Below, one piece after another: positions 1-10,907 of a stretch of 48,102 nt of DNA. Every line of letters starts with the position of its first letter. Positions within the stretch are counted from its first letter, which is position 1. The notes below the pieces were generated by a model. The model saw only the letters and a list, made by a program, of their open reading frames with translations. It ran no database searches and had not been told where the DNA came from. Source of the stretch: an uncultured SAR86 cluster bacterium (GTDB lineage: Bacteria > Pseudomonadota > Gammaproteobacteria > Magnimaribacterales > AG-339-G14); NCBI GenBank assembly GCA_902536295.1, contig CACAWS010000008.1, positions 1 to 48,102 on the forward strand, written 5' to 3'. Position numbers and translations under genes: made by a program.

Positions 1-391
1 ATTTCCAATAATCTCCTCTTTTTATTAAGGTTAAATTTGTATCCGTAGATATAAGTTCAATATCTTGATTGTTAAATCTAGTAAAGTTAGTTTTATATAT
101 TGCAAAATCTTCTTGTGAAACTATTGGATCTATCGAATTGATTTTTGAATATGACCAACCTTCTTTTTTTAGGTTTTCATAATTAACAATTTCACTGTAA
201 CTTTTTGCAACTACTATTTCATCACCAATAAAATAAGTAATTGGTAAATCCCAGAGATCATTAATTTTATTTATATCCATCTCATTAAAATGATAGAAAA
301 AATCTTCGATCACTTTCTCTGGGTTGTTGTTTGCGTCTTTTGCGAATAACAAAGAAGAAAATAAAAATAAAGTTAATAAAATATTTCTCAT
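1..391 (-). CDS. Exported protein of unknown function, 3' end cut off by window edge
   Basis: An open frame starts with ATG at 391 and runs without a stop to the left edge, giving at least 130 residues. The first ~18 residues (MRNILLTLFLFSSLLFA) look like a signal peptide with cleavage near FA-KD, so the protein is probably exported. The mature part begins with an acidic, aromatic stretch (EKVIEDFFYHFNEMD) that loosely resembles small NTF2/SnoaL-like domains, but that is only an impression. It starts 18 bases after the glmS stop on the same strand, so it could be the last gene of the atp-glmU-glmS transcript. I do not recognise the family and cannot assign a function. Confidence 0.7.
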   Translation of the reverse strand, partial: MRNILLTLFLFSSLLFAKDANNNPEKVIEDFFYHFNEMDINKINDLWDLPITYFIGDEIVVAKSYSEIVNYENLKKEGWSYSKINSIDPIVSQEDFAIYKTNFTRFNNQDIELISTDTNLTLIKRGDYWK

Positions 392-409
392 GTAAATCAC
401 TGTTTAAAA

Positions 410-2236
410 TTACTCCACCGTGACGGACTTGGCTAAATTCCTGGGCTGATCAATATCAGTACCTCTTAATAAAGCGACTTCGTAAGATAAAATCTGCAAG
501 GGAATTGAATACAAAATTGGTGTAAGCAAGAAATCACATTCGGGCATACTAATGTATCTTCCCGTTGATAAGTCTAATTTCTCTTTTGCATTTCCAAACA
601 CATACAAGGCCCCGCCTCTAGCTTTAACCTCTTCTAAATTTGAAGCAAGTTTTTCTGCCAATTCGTATTCTGGGGCAATTGCAACCACTGGCATTTCTTC
701 ATCTATTAAAGCTAAAGGTCCGTGCTTCAGTTCACCAGCCGGATAAGCTTCGGCATGAATATAAGAAATTTCTTTTAATTTTAAAGCGCCCTCTTTGGCG
801 ATGGGATAGAAAATTCCTCTTCCTAAAAATAAAGCGTTATCTTTATTAGCAATCTCTGGAGCAAAATCTACGATGTCACTTTTTAGCTTCAAAGCGTCAG
901 ATATTTTTTCTGGCAAGGTTCTTAAGGCCTCGATAATTCGACCTCGAAGCCTAGGATTTTTTCCTGATGCTTTTGCTAAAGCCAAAGTCAACAACATTAA
1001 AGCAACCAATTGGGTGGTAAAACATTTAGTGGAGGCTACACCTATTTCTTGGCCAGCATTAGTCAACAACAAATAATCAGCTTCTCTTGCAAGAGAGCTT
1101 GTAGGAGTATTACAAATTCCCAAAGTTGCTAAATAGTCTTTTTCTTTAGCATATCTTAGAGCGGCCAAAGTATCTGCCGTTTCTCCAGACTGCGATATGG
1201 CAATTAATAGCGTATCTTCGTCAATATAAGGATTTTTATACCGGTACTCACTTGCGTAATCCATTTGGGTAGGCAATCCAGATATAGCAGAAAACCAATT
1301 AGCGGCAACTCTTCCTGCATGTAATGCAGTACCACAAGCTACTATTTGGACCCTTTTAACTTTTGCAAGCAAATCTGAAGAGCCTTCGCCGAAGATATTA
1401 TCTAACACATCTTCACCGCCGATCCTGCCATCTAGGGTGTTAAGAATAGCGCCGGGCTGTTCAAATATTTCTTTTTCCATATAGTGTCTGAAGTTGCCTT
1501 TTGAAGACGCTTCTGCATTAACATCTATAGATAACTCTTCGCGATTGGTTAATTTATCTTGCTCGTCATAAATTTCTACTTGATTAGAAGATATTCTTGC
1601 TACATCACCATCTTCCATAATTAAAAATTTTTTTGTTAATTCTGCTAGAGCCAACGGATCGGATGCGGCGAAATTTTCTTTTTTACCTAAGCCAATCACT
1701 AATGGAGATCTATTTCTGGCAAGAACAAGATTATCAGGATCTTTTTGGTCGAGCGCAGCAATTGCATAAGCTCCTTCTAATTTATTTTTTAAGGATTGCA
1801 TGGCCTTTAATAAAGAATCGTTGGTTTTTAAAAAATGATCAAGCAAGTGGGCAATTAATTCTGAGTCTGTCTTTGAATAAAAAGTATAGCCCTGAGTGGT
1901 TAACTCGTTTTTAAGATCGAGATAATTTTCAATGATTCCATTATGGACGATAAAAACTCGGTCATTAGATTGATGAGGGTGCGCATTGATTTCGGAAGGT
2001 TCGCCATGAGTCGCCCAACGAGTGTGAGCTATACCGACTTTGCCTTTTGGCTTTTCCGATTTCATTTTATCTTCTAAAAGGTTTACTTTACCCAAAGTTC
2101 TGAGATGAGCGACATCGCCCTCAACATGCATAGCAATTCCTGCAGAATCATAGCCTCGATATTCCATTTTATAGAGTCCCTTGATAAGAAGCTTGCCTAC
2201 GCTTCTATCAGTTGCTGCCGCAATGATCCCACACAT
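410..2236 (-). CDS. glmS: Glutamine-fructose-6-phosphate aminotransferase (isomerizing)
   Basis: This enzyme makes glucosamine-6-phosphate from fructose-6-phosphate and glutamine, the first step toward UDP-GlcNAc for peptidoglycan and LPS. The 608-residue protein has the family's usual length. Cys2 after the initiator Met (MCGIIAA) is the N-terminal nucleophile of the glutaminase domain. The two SIS sugar-isomerase domains follow, with CGTALHAG and SQSGETADT visible, and the C-terminus ends in LAKSVTVE, the typical tail. Its start codon shares one base with the glmU stop (TAATG), indicating translational coupling. No glmS riboswitch is possible here because there is no leader. The identification is secure. 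Confidence 0.98.
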   Translation of the reverse strand: MCGIIAAATDRSVGKLLIKGLYKMEYRGYDSAGIAMHVEGDVAHLRTLGKVNLLEDKMKSEKPKGKVGIAHTRWATHGEPSEINAHPHQSNDRVFIVHNGIIENYLDLKNELTTQGYTFYSKTDSELIAHLLDHFLKTNDSLLKAMQSLKNKLEGAYAIAALDQKDPDNLVLARNRSPLVIGLGKKENFAASDPLALAELTKKFLIMEDGDVARISSNQVEIYDEQDKLTNREELSIDVNAEASSKGNFRHYMEKEIFEQPGAILNTLDGRIGGEDVLDNIFGEGSSDLLAKVKRVQIVACGTALHAGRVAANWFSAISGLPTQMDYASEYRYKNPYIDEDTLLIAISQSGETADTLAALRYAKEKDYLATLGICNTPTSSLAREADYLLLTNAGQEIGVASTKCFTTQLVALMLLTLALAKASGKNPRLRGRIIEALRTLPEKISDALKLKSDIVDFAPEIANKDNALFLGRGIFYPIAKEGALKLKEISYIHAEAYPAGELKHGPLALIDEEMPVVAIAPEYELAEKLASNLEEVKARGGALYVFGNAKEKLDLSTGRYISMPECDFLLTPILYSIPLQILSYEVALLRGTDIDQPRNLAKSVTVE

Positions 2237-3576
2237 TATTTTCTCTTAATATTCCTTTGTCTGCTTCTGCCTAAAGCAAGTTTATTTTCTGGCACGTCTT
2301 TTGTAACTACTGATCCAGCGCCAATCATACTATTTTTTCCAATTTTAAGAGGCGCGACTAAAGAAGAATTTGAACCAATAAAGGCGCCTGAGCCAACTTT
2401 CGTCTTGCTTTTTTTCTTACCATCGTAATTAACAAAAACTGTTCCTGCGCCGATATTAACTGATTCGCCAATATCTCCATCGCCAATATAGGCGAGATGT
2501 TTTGCTTTAGTATTTTTACCAATCTTACTTCTTTTAACCTCTACAAAATTACCTATTTCAACCTTGTTTTCGAGTTTGACCTCTGGGCCAATATGCGCAA
2601 AAGGCCCTATTTTACAAAGCGAGCCTATGAGAGAACTTTCTATTAAAGAATTGGGCTCAACCACTACGCCGTCCTTTATTACCGAGTCCTTAATTATAGA
2701 GCCTGCTCCTATGAAACAATTTTTGCCGATATTTACCTCGCCATCGAAAATTACATTGACGTCTACAAAAGTATTACTACCGATTTTTATCTCACCTCTA
2801 AAATCTAAACGGTCAATATCAGCAAACTTAACACCTGCCAAAGCAAGAGTGTTTGCTGAAATATTATTATGTGCTTTTTTGAGCTCATATAATTCTTCTG
2901 GATTATTAGCGCCTAACACCTCAAAAATTGAACTCGGCTGAATAGTTTTCACGAGAATTTTTTCTTTAACTGCCAATTCAATGATGTCAGTTAGGTAGTA
3001 TTCTTTAGAAGAATTTTTATTCTTAATATACGGAATCAACTGTTTTAAATCTTTAGCTGAAATCGCAATAATTCCAGAATTGACCTCAGAAATTTCTCTT
3101 TCTTTTTTAGTAGCATCTTTTTCTTCTACAATAGCTACCACTTTATTTTTTTCTTTGACTATTCTGCCGTAACCTTTTGGATTTTCTGTTATAAAAGTTA
3201 ACAAGCCCATTTGATTCTTTTTTAAAGAAATCAATTTGTTCAAAGTTGAAAGACTAACTAATGGCACATCTCCATACATAATTAAAGTCATTGCTCCGGG
3301 CCGTAAAGAACTCAAGGCTTGTTTCACAGCATGTCCAGTTCCTAATTGATTTTTTTGAGAAATCCAATTAGTACCTCTGGGCACTTTTACAGAAGCTTTA
3401 ATTAAGCTCTTCTCATTGCCCAAAACTATGTGAAGTTTTGTGTTTTTAAGAAGAGCGCATGTATCTATGACATGTTGCAAAAGGGGTTTGTTAGCTAATT
3501 TGTTTAAAACTTTGGGAATAGAGGACTTCATACGAGTCCCTTTGCCTGCAGCTAAAATAATTACATCGATCTTCAT
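2236..3576 (-). CDS. glmU: Bifunctional GlcNAc-1-phosphate uridyltransferase / GlcN-1-phosphate acetyltransferase
   Basis: GlmU acetylates glucosamine-1-phosphate and then transfers UMP to give UDP-GlcNAc in the cytoplasm. The N-terminal nucleotidyltransferase signature LAAGKGTRM is at about residues 8-16, with the following lysine in SSIPKVL. The C-terminal half shows the hexapeptide repeats of a left-handed beta-helix (for example IGKNCFIGAGSIIKD and IGESVNIGAGTVFVNYDG). At 446 residues it is slightly shorter than the E. coli enzyme, with a trimmed C-terminus. It lies between atpC and glmS, the usual gammaproteobacterial order, with a 38-base gap after atpC and overlap with glmS. It probably shares the atp transcript. 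Confidence 0.97.
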   Translation of the reverse strand: MKIDVIILAAGKGTRMKSSIPKVLNKLANKPLLQHVIDTCALLKNTKLHIVLGNEKSLIKASVKVPRGTNWISQKNQLGTGHAVKQALSSLRPGAMTLIMYGDVPLVSLSTLNKLISLKKNQMGLLTFITENPKGYGRIVKEKNKVVAIVEEKDATKKEREISEVNSGIIAISAKDLKQLIPYIKNKNSSKEYYLTDIIELAVKEKILVKTIQPSSIFEVLGANNPEELYELKKAHNNISANTLALAGVKFADIDRLDFRGEIKIGSNTFVDVNVIFDGEVNIGKNCFIGAGSIIKDSVIKDGVVVEPNSLIESSLIGSLCKIGPFAHIGPEVKLENKVEIGNFVEVKRSKIGKNTKAKHLAYIGDGDIGESVNIGAGTVFVNYDGKKKSKTKVGSGAFIGSNSSLVAPLKIGKNSMIGAGSVVTKDVPENKLALGRSRQRNIKRK

Positions 3577-3614
3577 CTGCGCCCTGATAATCTTTCCTAG
3601 GGTGAGATATTAAA

Positions 3615-4028
3615 CTATTTTTTTCTAAGTTTGCGTAATGTTTGTAGTCTTGCAGCCGCTTCTGCTAATTCTGCTCTCGCCCTTGAAAAATCAACTCCAG
3701 CTTCTGCGTCGTTTTTCAACTTCTCTGCTTCTTCTTTAGCTTTTTCAGCTTCCGCTTCATCAATATCCTCAGCTCTAACCGCTACATCAGAAAGCAAGGT
3801 TACAACATCCGGTTGAACTTCGATAAAGCCCCCCGAAAGAAAGAAAACTTCTTCTTCACCATTTTCTTTAACCACTTTTACAGGCCCAGGTATAATTCCG
3901 GTCAGTAACTGAGAATGTCCTGGAGTGATTCCAATTTCTCCTAAAGAACCCGTTGCAACAACCATAGAAACCGATTCAGAAAAGATTTCTTTTTCTGCGC
4001 TGACTATAGTGCATTGCATGAAAGACAT
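3615..4028 (-). CDS. atpC: F1Fo ATP synthase epsilon subunit
   Basis: The epsilon subunit is part of the rotor stalk and regulates ATP hydrolysis. The protein is 137 residues. The N-terminal beta-sandwich is typical (MQCTIVSAEKEIFS, then GSLGEIGITPGHSQLLT). The C-terminus is an alanine/glutamate-rich helical pair (roughly 90-137), the inhibitory domain. It is the last gene of the atp operon, starting two bases after atpD ends. Length and order match the family, so the call is secure. Confidence 0.97.
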   Translation of the reverse strand: MSFMQCTIVSAEKEIFSESVSMVVATGSLGEIGITPGHSQLLTGIIPGPVKVVKENGEEEVFFLSGGFIEVQPDVVTLLSDVAVRAEDIDEAEAEKAKEEAEKLKNDAEAGVDFSRARAELAEAAARLQTLRKLRKK

Positions 4029-4030
4029 AT

Positions 4031-5416
<1,386 letters not shown>

Positions 5417-5423
5417 TCAATAT

Positions 5424-6284
5424 TTAAAGTGCCTCTGCGCCAGCGACAATCTCAGAGAGCTCCTGAGTTATCGCTGCTTGTCGTGCATTGTTATAAATTA
5501 GTTGTAATTCGTCTATGATGGTTCCAGCATTTTCAGTAGCATTTTTCATTGCAACCATCTTCGCAGCTTGCTCGCAAGCAATGTTTTCTATAACTGCTTG
5601 GTAAACCAAAGATTCGATATATCTTTGCATTAGGCCATCTAATAATTCCTTCGCATCCGGCTCATAAATATAATCCCAACGATGTTTCAATTCGGGAGTA
5701 TCTTCAGGTAACAAAGGCAGCAACTGCTTGATTTGTGGCTCTTGTGTCATAGTATTTTCAAATCTATTACTGGCTAAAAATACTTTATCAATCTCTCCCT
5801 GTTCAAATTTATCTAAAAGAACTTTGATGGCTCCAATTAAATTTTCCAACGATGGAATATCTCCAAGTTTCTCTGCAGTTGCAACAACATCGCCTCCAAA
5901 ATTATTGAAAAATACCCTTGCCTTAGTTCCAATCGGACAGAATTTTTGGGAAATACCTTGATCAGATATTTCCTTCAAAAAAGGTAATAGAGTTCTAAAT
6001 AAATTGATATTTAAACCTCCGCAGAGCCCCTTGTCAGAACCTATTACAATTACCCCTATGCCTTTTACTTCTCGTTCAGTCATATAAAGCGGTTTGTATT
6101 CAGGATTAGAATTGGCTAAATGTCCAATTACAGAAAGCATTCGATCGGCATAAGGCCTGCCCATCTCCATTCTGTCCTGAGTCTTTCTCATTTTACTAGA
6201 AGCAACCATTTCCATAGCACTTGTTATCTTCTGAGTATTCGAAATGCTTGAAATTTGCTTTCTAATTTCTTTCGTATTAGCCAT
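5424..6284 (-). CDS. atpG: F1Fo ATP synthase gamma subunit
   Basis: The gamma subunit is the central rotating shaft. The 286-residue protein has the conserved N-terminal helix ending [13 protein letters not shown] at about residues 22-34. Its C-terminal helix carries [19 protein letters not shown] near 243-261, which contacts the beta subunits. The [11 protein letters not shown] motif is near residue 82. The start ATG overlaps the last base of atpA (stop/start sharing at 6284). Standard length and position within the operon. Confidence 0.98.
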   Translation of the reverse strand: MANTKEIRKQISSISNTQKITSAMEMVASSKMRKTQDRMEMGRPYADRMLSVIGHLANSNPEYKPLYMTEREVKGIGVIVIGSDKGLCGGLNINLFRTLLPFLKEISDQGISQKFCPIGTKARVFFNNFGGDVVATAEKLGDIPSLENLIGAIKVLLDKFEQGEIDKVFLASNRFENTMTQEPQIKQLLPLLPEDTPELKHRWDYIYEPDAKELLDGLMQRYIESLVYQAVIENIACEQAAKMVAMKNATENAGTIIDELQLIYNNARQAAITQELSEIVAGAEAL

Positions 6285-7828
6285 TAATAGGTTTGAGTTG
6301 TTTTAAATTTTTCTAAAGCATCGGTAAAAGTCTGAAGAACTTCATCAGAGTATTCTCCAGTTTCTGCCAACTTTTCCATAAAATCTTTATGCTCTGAGGT
6401 CATATAAGATATTAGCGCGGCTTCATAATCAGCAATTTTGTTCAGCTCTACGTCTTTAAGATAGCCTTTTTCAACCGCAAAAAGAACCAATCCCATTTCG
6501 GCTACTGTCATTGGAGAGTATTGTTTTTGCTTCATTAATTCAGTTACTTTTTGACCAAGCTCTAGTTGCTCTCTTGAGGCGTCGTCTAAATCAGAAGCAA
6601 ACTGAGCAAAAGCCTCTAGCTCTCTAAATTGAGCCAATGCTATTCTTACCCCTCCACCTAATTTTTTTATCAGAGGAGTTTGTGCCGCCCCTCCAACTCT
6701 TGAAACTGAAATTCCTGGATTCATCGCTGGCAACAATCCTTTATTAAAATATGACGTTTCAAGAAATATTTGGCCGTCAGTAATTGAGATTACGTTAGTA
6801 GGAACAAATGCTGAGACATCTCCAGCTTGCGTTTCAATTATTGGCAAAGCAGTCAATGACCCAGTTTTATCTTTTACTTTTCCTCCAGTTTGTTCAGCTA
6901 CGTATTCTTCATTGACTCTGCAACCTCTCTCAAGCAATCTTGAGTGCAAATAAAATATGTCTCCTGGATAAGCTTCTCTTCCAGGGGGTCTTCTCAATAA
7001 AAGTGATATTTGACGATATGCAACTGCCTGTTTGGATAGGTCGTCATAAATAATTAAGGCGTCCTCACCCAAATCTCTAAAATATTCACCCATGGAACAC
7101 CCAGAATATGGAGCAAGAAATTGCATAGGTGCAGGATCTGCCGCTCCCGCAGCAACTACAATTGTATGTTCCATAGCGCCATACTCTTCTAATTTTCTTA
7201 CTACCGCAGCAATTGAAGATTGTTTTTGACCCACAGCAACATAAATACATTTAACGCCCGTGCCTTTTTGGTTAATGATTGCATCAAGAGCAATAGCAGT
7301 TTTTCCTGTCTGCCTGTCGCCAATAATGAGCTCTCTTTGACCTCTGCCAATGGGCACCATGCTATCTACAGCTTTCAAACCGATTTGTACTGGCTGATCA
7401 ACAGGCTTTCTTGTCATTACTCCAGGGGCCACTTTTTCAATTGGAGAATAACTTGAACAATCCACTGGACCTTTGCCATCAATTGGATTTCCGAGAGCAT
7501 CTACAACTCTCCCCAGGAGTTCTGTTCCCACAGGAACCTCTAAGATCTTGCCTGTGCATTTTGCAGTGTCTCCTTCTGCTAACTTTTTATAATCACCAAA
7601 TATCACGACACCGACAGAGTCTCTTTCTAAGTTAAGAGCCATTCCTGTTATGCCGCCTTCAAATTCAATCAACTCTCCATACATGACCTCACTGAGACCA
7701 TGGATTCTTGCAATACCATCAGAGAGGAAAACAATGGTTCCTTCATTAGATTCTTGTGACGTCGTTTCAAGATTGTTAATACGGTCTTTTATTATTTGAC
7801 TTATTTCAGAGGGATTTAAGTTATCCAT
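6284..7828 (-). CDS. atpA: F1Fo ATP synthase alpha subunit
   Basis: The alpha subunit is the non-catalytic nucleotide-binding part of the F1 hexamer. The 514-residue protein has the P-loop GDRQTGKT at 170-177. It also shows the alpha-type region [19 protein letters not shown] and the arginine-finger neighbourhood [15 protein letters not shown]. It begins ten bases after atpH ends and ends at the atpG start. A parS-like half-site (TGTTTCAC, 7828-7835) overlaps its start codon, but only half the palindrome is present. Confidence 0.99.
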   Translation of the reverse strand: MDNLNPSEISQIIKDRINNLETTSQESNEGTIVFLSDGIARIHGLSEVMYGELIEFEGGITGMALNLERDSVGVVIFGDYKKLAEGDTAKCTGKILEVPVGTELLGRVVDALGNPIDGKGPVDCSSYSPIEKVAPGVMTRKPVDQPVQIGLKAVDSMVPIGRGQRELIIGDRQTGKTAIALDAIINQKGTGVKCIYVAVGQKQSSIAAVVRKLEEYGAMEHTIVVAAGAADPAPMQFLAPYSGCSMGEYFRDLGEDALIIYDDLSKQAVAYRQISLLLRRPPGREAYPGDIFYLHSRLLERGCRVNEEYVAEQTGGKVKDKTGSLTALPIIETQAGDVSAFVPTNVISITDGQIFLETSYFNKGLLPAMNPGISVSRVGGAAQTPLIKKLGGGVRIALAQFRELEAFAQFASDLDDASREQLELGQKVTELMKQKQYSPMTVAEMGLVLFAVEKGYLKDVELNKIADYEAALISYMTSEHKDFMEKLAETGEYSDEVLQTFTDALEKFKTTQTY

Positions 7829-7838
7829 GTTTCACCTT

Positions 7839-8375
7839 TTAGTTTCTTAATTGTGACTTGAGAGACTCAAGTTTATTTTTTAAAGAAAGATCAATTACTT
7901 GATCTTCATATGAAATTTTCATTCCGCCAATAAGCGATGCATCGATTGAAGCAGAGATTACAATTTCTGCATCTAACCTCTTTTGCATTGCTAATTTTAT
8001 TTTATCTAATTGAGATTCTTCTAATTCAAACGCAGAAGAAACCACAACATTTTTTTGGTTTCTTTTTTTTGCCACCAAGTCTAGAAAATTGTAAAAAACA
8101 TTGTCAAAAAGCCTCAACCTGTTTGCTTCTCCTAAAGTTCTCAAAAAATTAGAAGTTTTTGGAGCAATTTCTCCTTTAAATAAAGCAACAAATTTATCTG
8201 TTTTTTCTTTTTGAGAAATATCTGGAGTTTCTATAAGAGACTTCACTGCCTGATCCTGAAAAGTGTTAGAAATTAAAGTTAAATCTTGAATCCAGGAATC
8301 AATAGCATCGTCTTGTTCAGAAATCTGAAAAATAGCTTCTGCATAAGGTCTTGACTGTGTTAAATATTCTGACAT
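7839..8375 (-). CDS. atpH: F1Fo ATP synthase delta subunit
   Basis: Delta (OSCP) joins the peripheral stalk to the top of F1. The 178-residue protein has the family's helical N-terminal domain (SRPYAEAIFQIS, residues 8-19). Its C-terminal segment SLIGGMKISYEDQVIDLSL near 148-166 is the conserved signature region. Its start codon overlaps the final base of atpF. The sequence is divergent, as usual for delta, but position and length make the call firm. Confidence 0.95.
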   Translation of the reverse strand: MSEYLTQSRPYAEAIFQISEQDDAIDSWIQDLTLISNTFQDQAVKSLIETPDISQKEKTDKFVALFKGEIAPKTSNFLRTLGEANRLRLFDNVFYNFLDLVAKKRNQKNVVVSSAFELEESQLDKIKLAMQKRLDAEIVISASIDASLIGGMKISYEDQVIDLSLKNKLESLKSQLRN

Positions 8376-8845
8376 TAAAGCTCTTTTATTAGATCATCAA
8401 TTATCTGCTTATTTGATTCTGCATCTACTTCTTTTTCAAGAATTTTTGCAGCTCCGGCTAAAACTAGAGATGATACTTCTTGTTTTAAATTTTCTTTTGC
8501 CTTGGTTATATTTTGTTCAATGTCAGCTTCCGCAGCGGATTTTATTTTTATTTGTTCTTCTATGGCTTGGGTTTTAGCTTCTTCAACTATTTGATCGCCT
8601 CTGGATCCAGCTTGATTAATTAAAGAAGATGCCTCGTTTTTTGCGTCTTCTATCATTTTTCTAGAAGCGTCTTCAGCCTCTTCAAGTTTTTTTTGAGATT
8701 CACTTGCTGCTTCTAGGCCTTTAGAAATTTCTTCTCTTCTAGAATCTAGAATGTTAGAAAAACTAGGCCATAAATATCTATAAGTAATAAATATAAAAAT
8801 ACTAAAAGCTAGTAATTCTGCAAAAAAAGTAGCGTTGACATTCAT
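8375..8845 (-). CDS. atpF: F1Fo ATP synthase b subunit
   Basis: Subunit b forms the peripheral stalk. The 156-residue protein has one N-terminal membrane helix (about residues 6-27, ending in RYLWPSF). A long charged coiled coil of Ala/Glu/Lys repeats fills the rest. There is a single b gene and no b' paralogue, as in other gammaproteobacteria. It starts three bases after atpE and overlaps atpH by one base. Confidence 0.95.
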   Translation of the reverse strand: MNVNATFFAELLAFSIFIFITYRYLWPSFSNILDSRREEISKGLEAASESQKKLEEAEDASRKMIEDAKNEASSLINQAGSRGDQIVEEAKTQAIEEQIKIKSAAEADIEQNITKAKENLKQEVSSLVLAGAAKILEKEVDAESNKQIIDDLIKEL

Positions 8846-8848
8846 GGT

Positions 8849-9079
<231 letters not shown>

Positions 9080-9092
9080 CTAGTGTTGTTGG

Positions 9093-9974
9093 CTAGTGTT
9101 TTGCACAAGCCAGGTTAATGTATGCGATGGTAAGCATCATAAATATATACGCTTGCAAAGCAATTATAAGAATGTGGAACAAAGCCCACGCTAAATTCAT
9201 GATTAGTCCGGGGAAAAACCATAAGGTCTGTCCAAAAGACATTAGAAATTGGCCAAACATAATACCAATTAAAATAAATATCATTTCTCCAGCAAATAAG
9301 TTTCCGTAAAGCCTTAAAGCAAGCGCTACGTGCTTAGAAAAATACCCTACGAGCTCAATTGGGTTTATAAATTCTTTCAAAAAGCCGCCTAAACCATGAT
9401 TTGCAATTGTGTAATAAGTTACAAAAAACATCACAACCAAAGCCAAAGCTAACGGAGCATTTACATCTGCAGTTGGCAGTACTTTAAAGTAGTCAAATCC
9501 ACTGCCTGCAGCGCCGGCGAAGTTAGTTAATTCAACGGGTAACAGGTCCATCAAGTTCCAAGCCAGAATCCAAACGCAGGAAGTAAAAGCTAATGGGCCA
9601 ATGATTTTTGATGTGCCGTGGAAATTACTGCTTACGGCATTACTAATGAATTCAAAAACATATTCTGCAAAGTTTTGAATTTTTCCTGGAACCCCTTTTT
9701 TTGCTGCTCTAATGGCAAGGCCAAAAAAACCAAAAAAAATTATGCCCAAAATAGATGACATAAAAATTGTGTCCACGTGGAAAGCCCAGAATCCCATTTC
9801 CGAAACCTTGCAAGACGATTCTGGAAAAAGAGATTGTTGATGGTAAGCAAATCCCCAGGATTCGGTTTTATCACACCAGCCGTAAGTTAAATTTGTGAGG
9901 TGATGACTAATATAGTCAGAAGTCGGAGTTAAATCCGAAACATTAGATGGATCTATAACGTTTTTTTCTGCCAT
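9093..9974 (-). CDS. atpB: F1Fo ATP synthase a subunit
   Basis: Subunit a forms the proton half-channels next to the c ring. The protein of about 293 residues is hydrophobic. It carries the essential-arginine helix ALALRLYGNLFAGEMIF and the C-terminal HILIIALQAYIFMMLTIAY. I chose the ATG at 9974 over an in-frame TTG at 9989. A clear promoter (-10 TATAAT at 9998-9993) would start the RNA near 9986, downstream of the TTG but upstream of the ATG. It is the first gene of the operon. The atpI gene normally upstream is missing; parB comes next instead. Confidence 0.95.
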   Translation of the reverse strand: MAEKNVIDPSNVSDLTPTSDYISHHLTNLTYGWCDKTESWGFAYHQQSLFPESSCKVSEMGFWAFHVDTIFMSSILGIIFFGFFGLAIRAAKKGVPGKIQNFAEYVFEFISNAVSSNFHGTSKIIGPLAFTSCVWILAWNLMDLLPVELTNFAGAAGSGFDYFKVLPTADVNAPLALALVVMFFVTYYTIANHGLGGFLKEFINPIELVGYFSKHVALALRLYGNLFAGEMIFILIGIMFGQFLMSFGQTLWFFPGLIMNLAWALFHILIIALQAYIFMMLTIAYINLACAKH

Positions 9975-9992
9975 TTTTCGTTTGGGCAACGC

Positions 9993-10022
9993 ATTATAGT
10001 TAGGTCTGACTTAACTATTCAA
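9993..10022 (-). promoter_or_regulatory. Sigma70-type promoter for the atp operon
   Basis: Reading the minus strand, there is a -35 element TTGAAT (10022-10017), an 18-base spacer and a perfect -10 TATAAT (9998-9993). The expected transcription start is near 9986, about 12 bases before the atpB ATG. It lies in the 75-base gap between parB and atpB, so the ATP synthase genes can be expressed separately from mnmG-rsmG-parAB. Confidence 0.75.
9996..10018. promoter_or_regulatory. Operator-like inverted repeat inside the atp promoter
   Basis: A 23-base dyad has arms ATAGTTAGGTC and GACTTAACTAT separated by a single T, matching at 10 of 11 arm positions. It fills the spacer of the atp promoter and touches both hexamers. 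That is the geometry of a repressor operator. It could alternatively be a hairpin in read-through RNA from parB, but there is no T-run typical of a terminator. Confidence 0.5.
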
Positions 10023-10049
10023 GAATAATATAGTTTTTTTTTAAACTTA

Positions 10050-10907
10050 TTATTTATTTTTAATGGGCTTGATAATGGAATCAAGCTGATCAAGATTTTT
10101 GTAAGAGAAAGTAATTCTTCCTGAACCATTTTTTTTATGAGAAATGGTTACCGAAGAACCAATTAAATCACTTAACTCATTTTCCAAGCTGAGCAGATTT
10201 GGATCTTTCTTAGGAGTAATTTTTGGATTTTTTTGTTCTTGATAAGATTTTACCAATGCTTCTGTTTGTCTCACAGACATTCCATTCTTACTAATTTTTT
10301 TTGCAAAACTTTCTTGCACGCCTTCAGGCAAACTTAGCAACGATCTTGCGTGGCCCATATTTAAAGATCCAGCTTGTAATAAATCTTGTACTTCTTTTGA
10401 GAGTTGCAACAATCTCATGCTGTTGGCAACCGCAGCCCTTGATTTTCCGAGAGACTTGCCAAGATCCTCTTGGGTTAGGTTAAATTCTCTTTGAAGTCTT
10501 TGGATGCCCCTGGCCTCATCAATTGGATTTAAATCTTCCCGTTGTAAATTTTCAATAAGCCCTATCTTATTTATTTCTTCATCGTTTACCTCTTTTACTA
10601 CAACTGGAGCGCTTTCTAATCCTGCTAACTTTGCAGCCCTCAATCTTCTCTCACCTGCAATTAATTCGTATCCATTGCTTGCAGTTTCTCGGACTATAAG
10701 AGGCTGAATTATTCCCTGAGAAACGATTGACTCTTTAAGCTCATCTAGTTTTTCATCATCTATAACCGACCTGGGCTGATACCTGCTGAACTTAATTTTA
10801 TCTATTTCTACGCTTAAAACATTTACTTTTTTTCCGTCTAATTTTATTTCAGTTCCCAGTAAAGCGCTTAAGCCTCTTCTCGGTCTTTTATCTTGCTCGG
10901 TTGTCAT
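10050..10907 (-). CDS. parB: Chromosome-partitioning protein ParB
   Basis: ParB is the CTP-dependent clamp that loads at parS and organises the origin region for segregation. In this 285-residue protein, GERRLRAA at 85-92 is the arginine patch of the CTP-binding domain. ENLQREDLNP lies at about 119-128. The helix-turn-helix TQEDLGKSLGKSRAAVANSM spans about 145-164. A short C-terminal dimerisation domain follows. It overlaps parA by four bases (ATGA). A perfect parS target is present 10 kb away inside recF. Confidence 0.97.
   Translation of the reverse strand: MTTEQDKRPRRGLSALLGTEIKLDGKKVNVLSVEIDKIKFSRYQPRSVIDDEKLDELKESIVSQGIIQPLIVRETASNGYELIAGERRLRAAKLAGLESAPVVVKEVNDEEINKIGLIENLQREDLNPIDEARGIQRLQREFNLTQEDLGKSLGKSRAAVANSMRLLQLSKEVQDLLQAGSLNMGHARSLLSLPEGVQESFAKKISKNGMSVRQTEALVKSYQEQKNPKITPKKDPNLLSLENELSDLIGSSVTISHKKNGSGRITFSYKNLDQLDSIIKPIKNK

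Noticed and set aside
2105-2428. 107-codon plus-strand frame across the glmS-glmU junction
   Set aside because: It is a shadow frame over two secure genes, with no ribosome site or recognisable domain.
7828-7835. TGTTTCAC at the atpA start as a parS
   Set aside because: Only one half-site is present; the other half (GTGAAACA) is missing.
9773-9780. CCACGTGG palindrome in atpB as a second parS
   Set aside because: It shares only the CACGTG core; flanking positions do not match the parS consensus.
9975-9989. TTG start for atpB, five codons upstream of the chosen ATG
   Set aside because: The predicted transcription start near 9986 lies after the TTG, so it would not be in the main mRNA.
10024-10054. 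AT-only hairpin overlapping the parB stop as a terminator
   Set aside because: The stem has almost no G-C pairs, an A-rich loop on the transcribed strand and no T-run after it.
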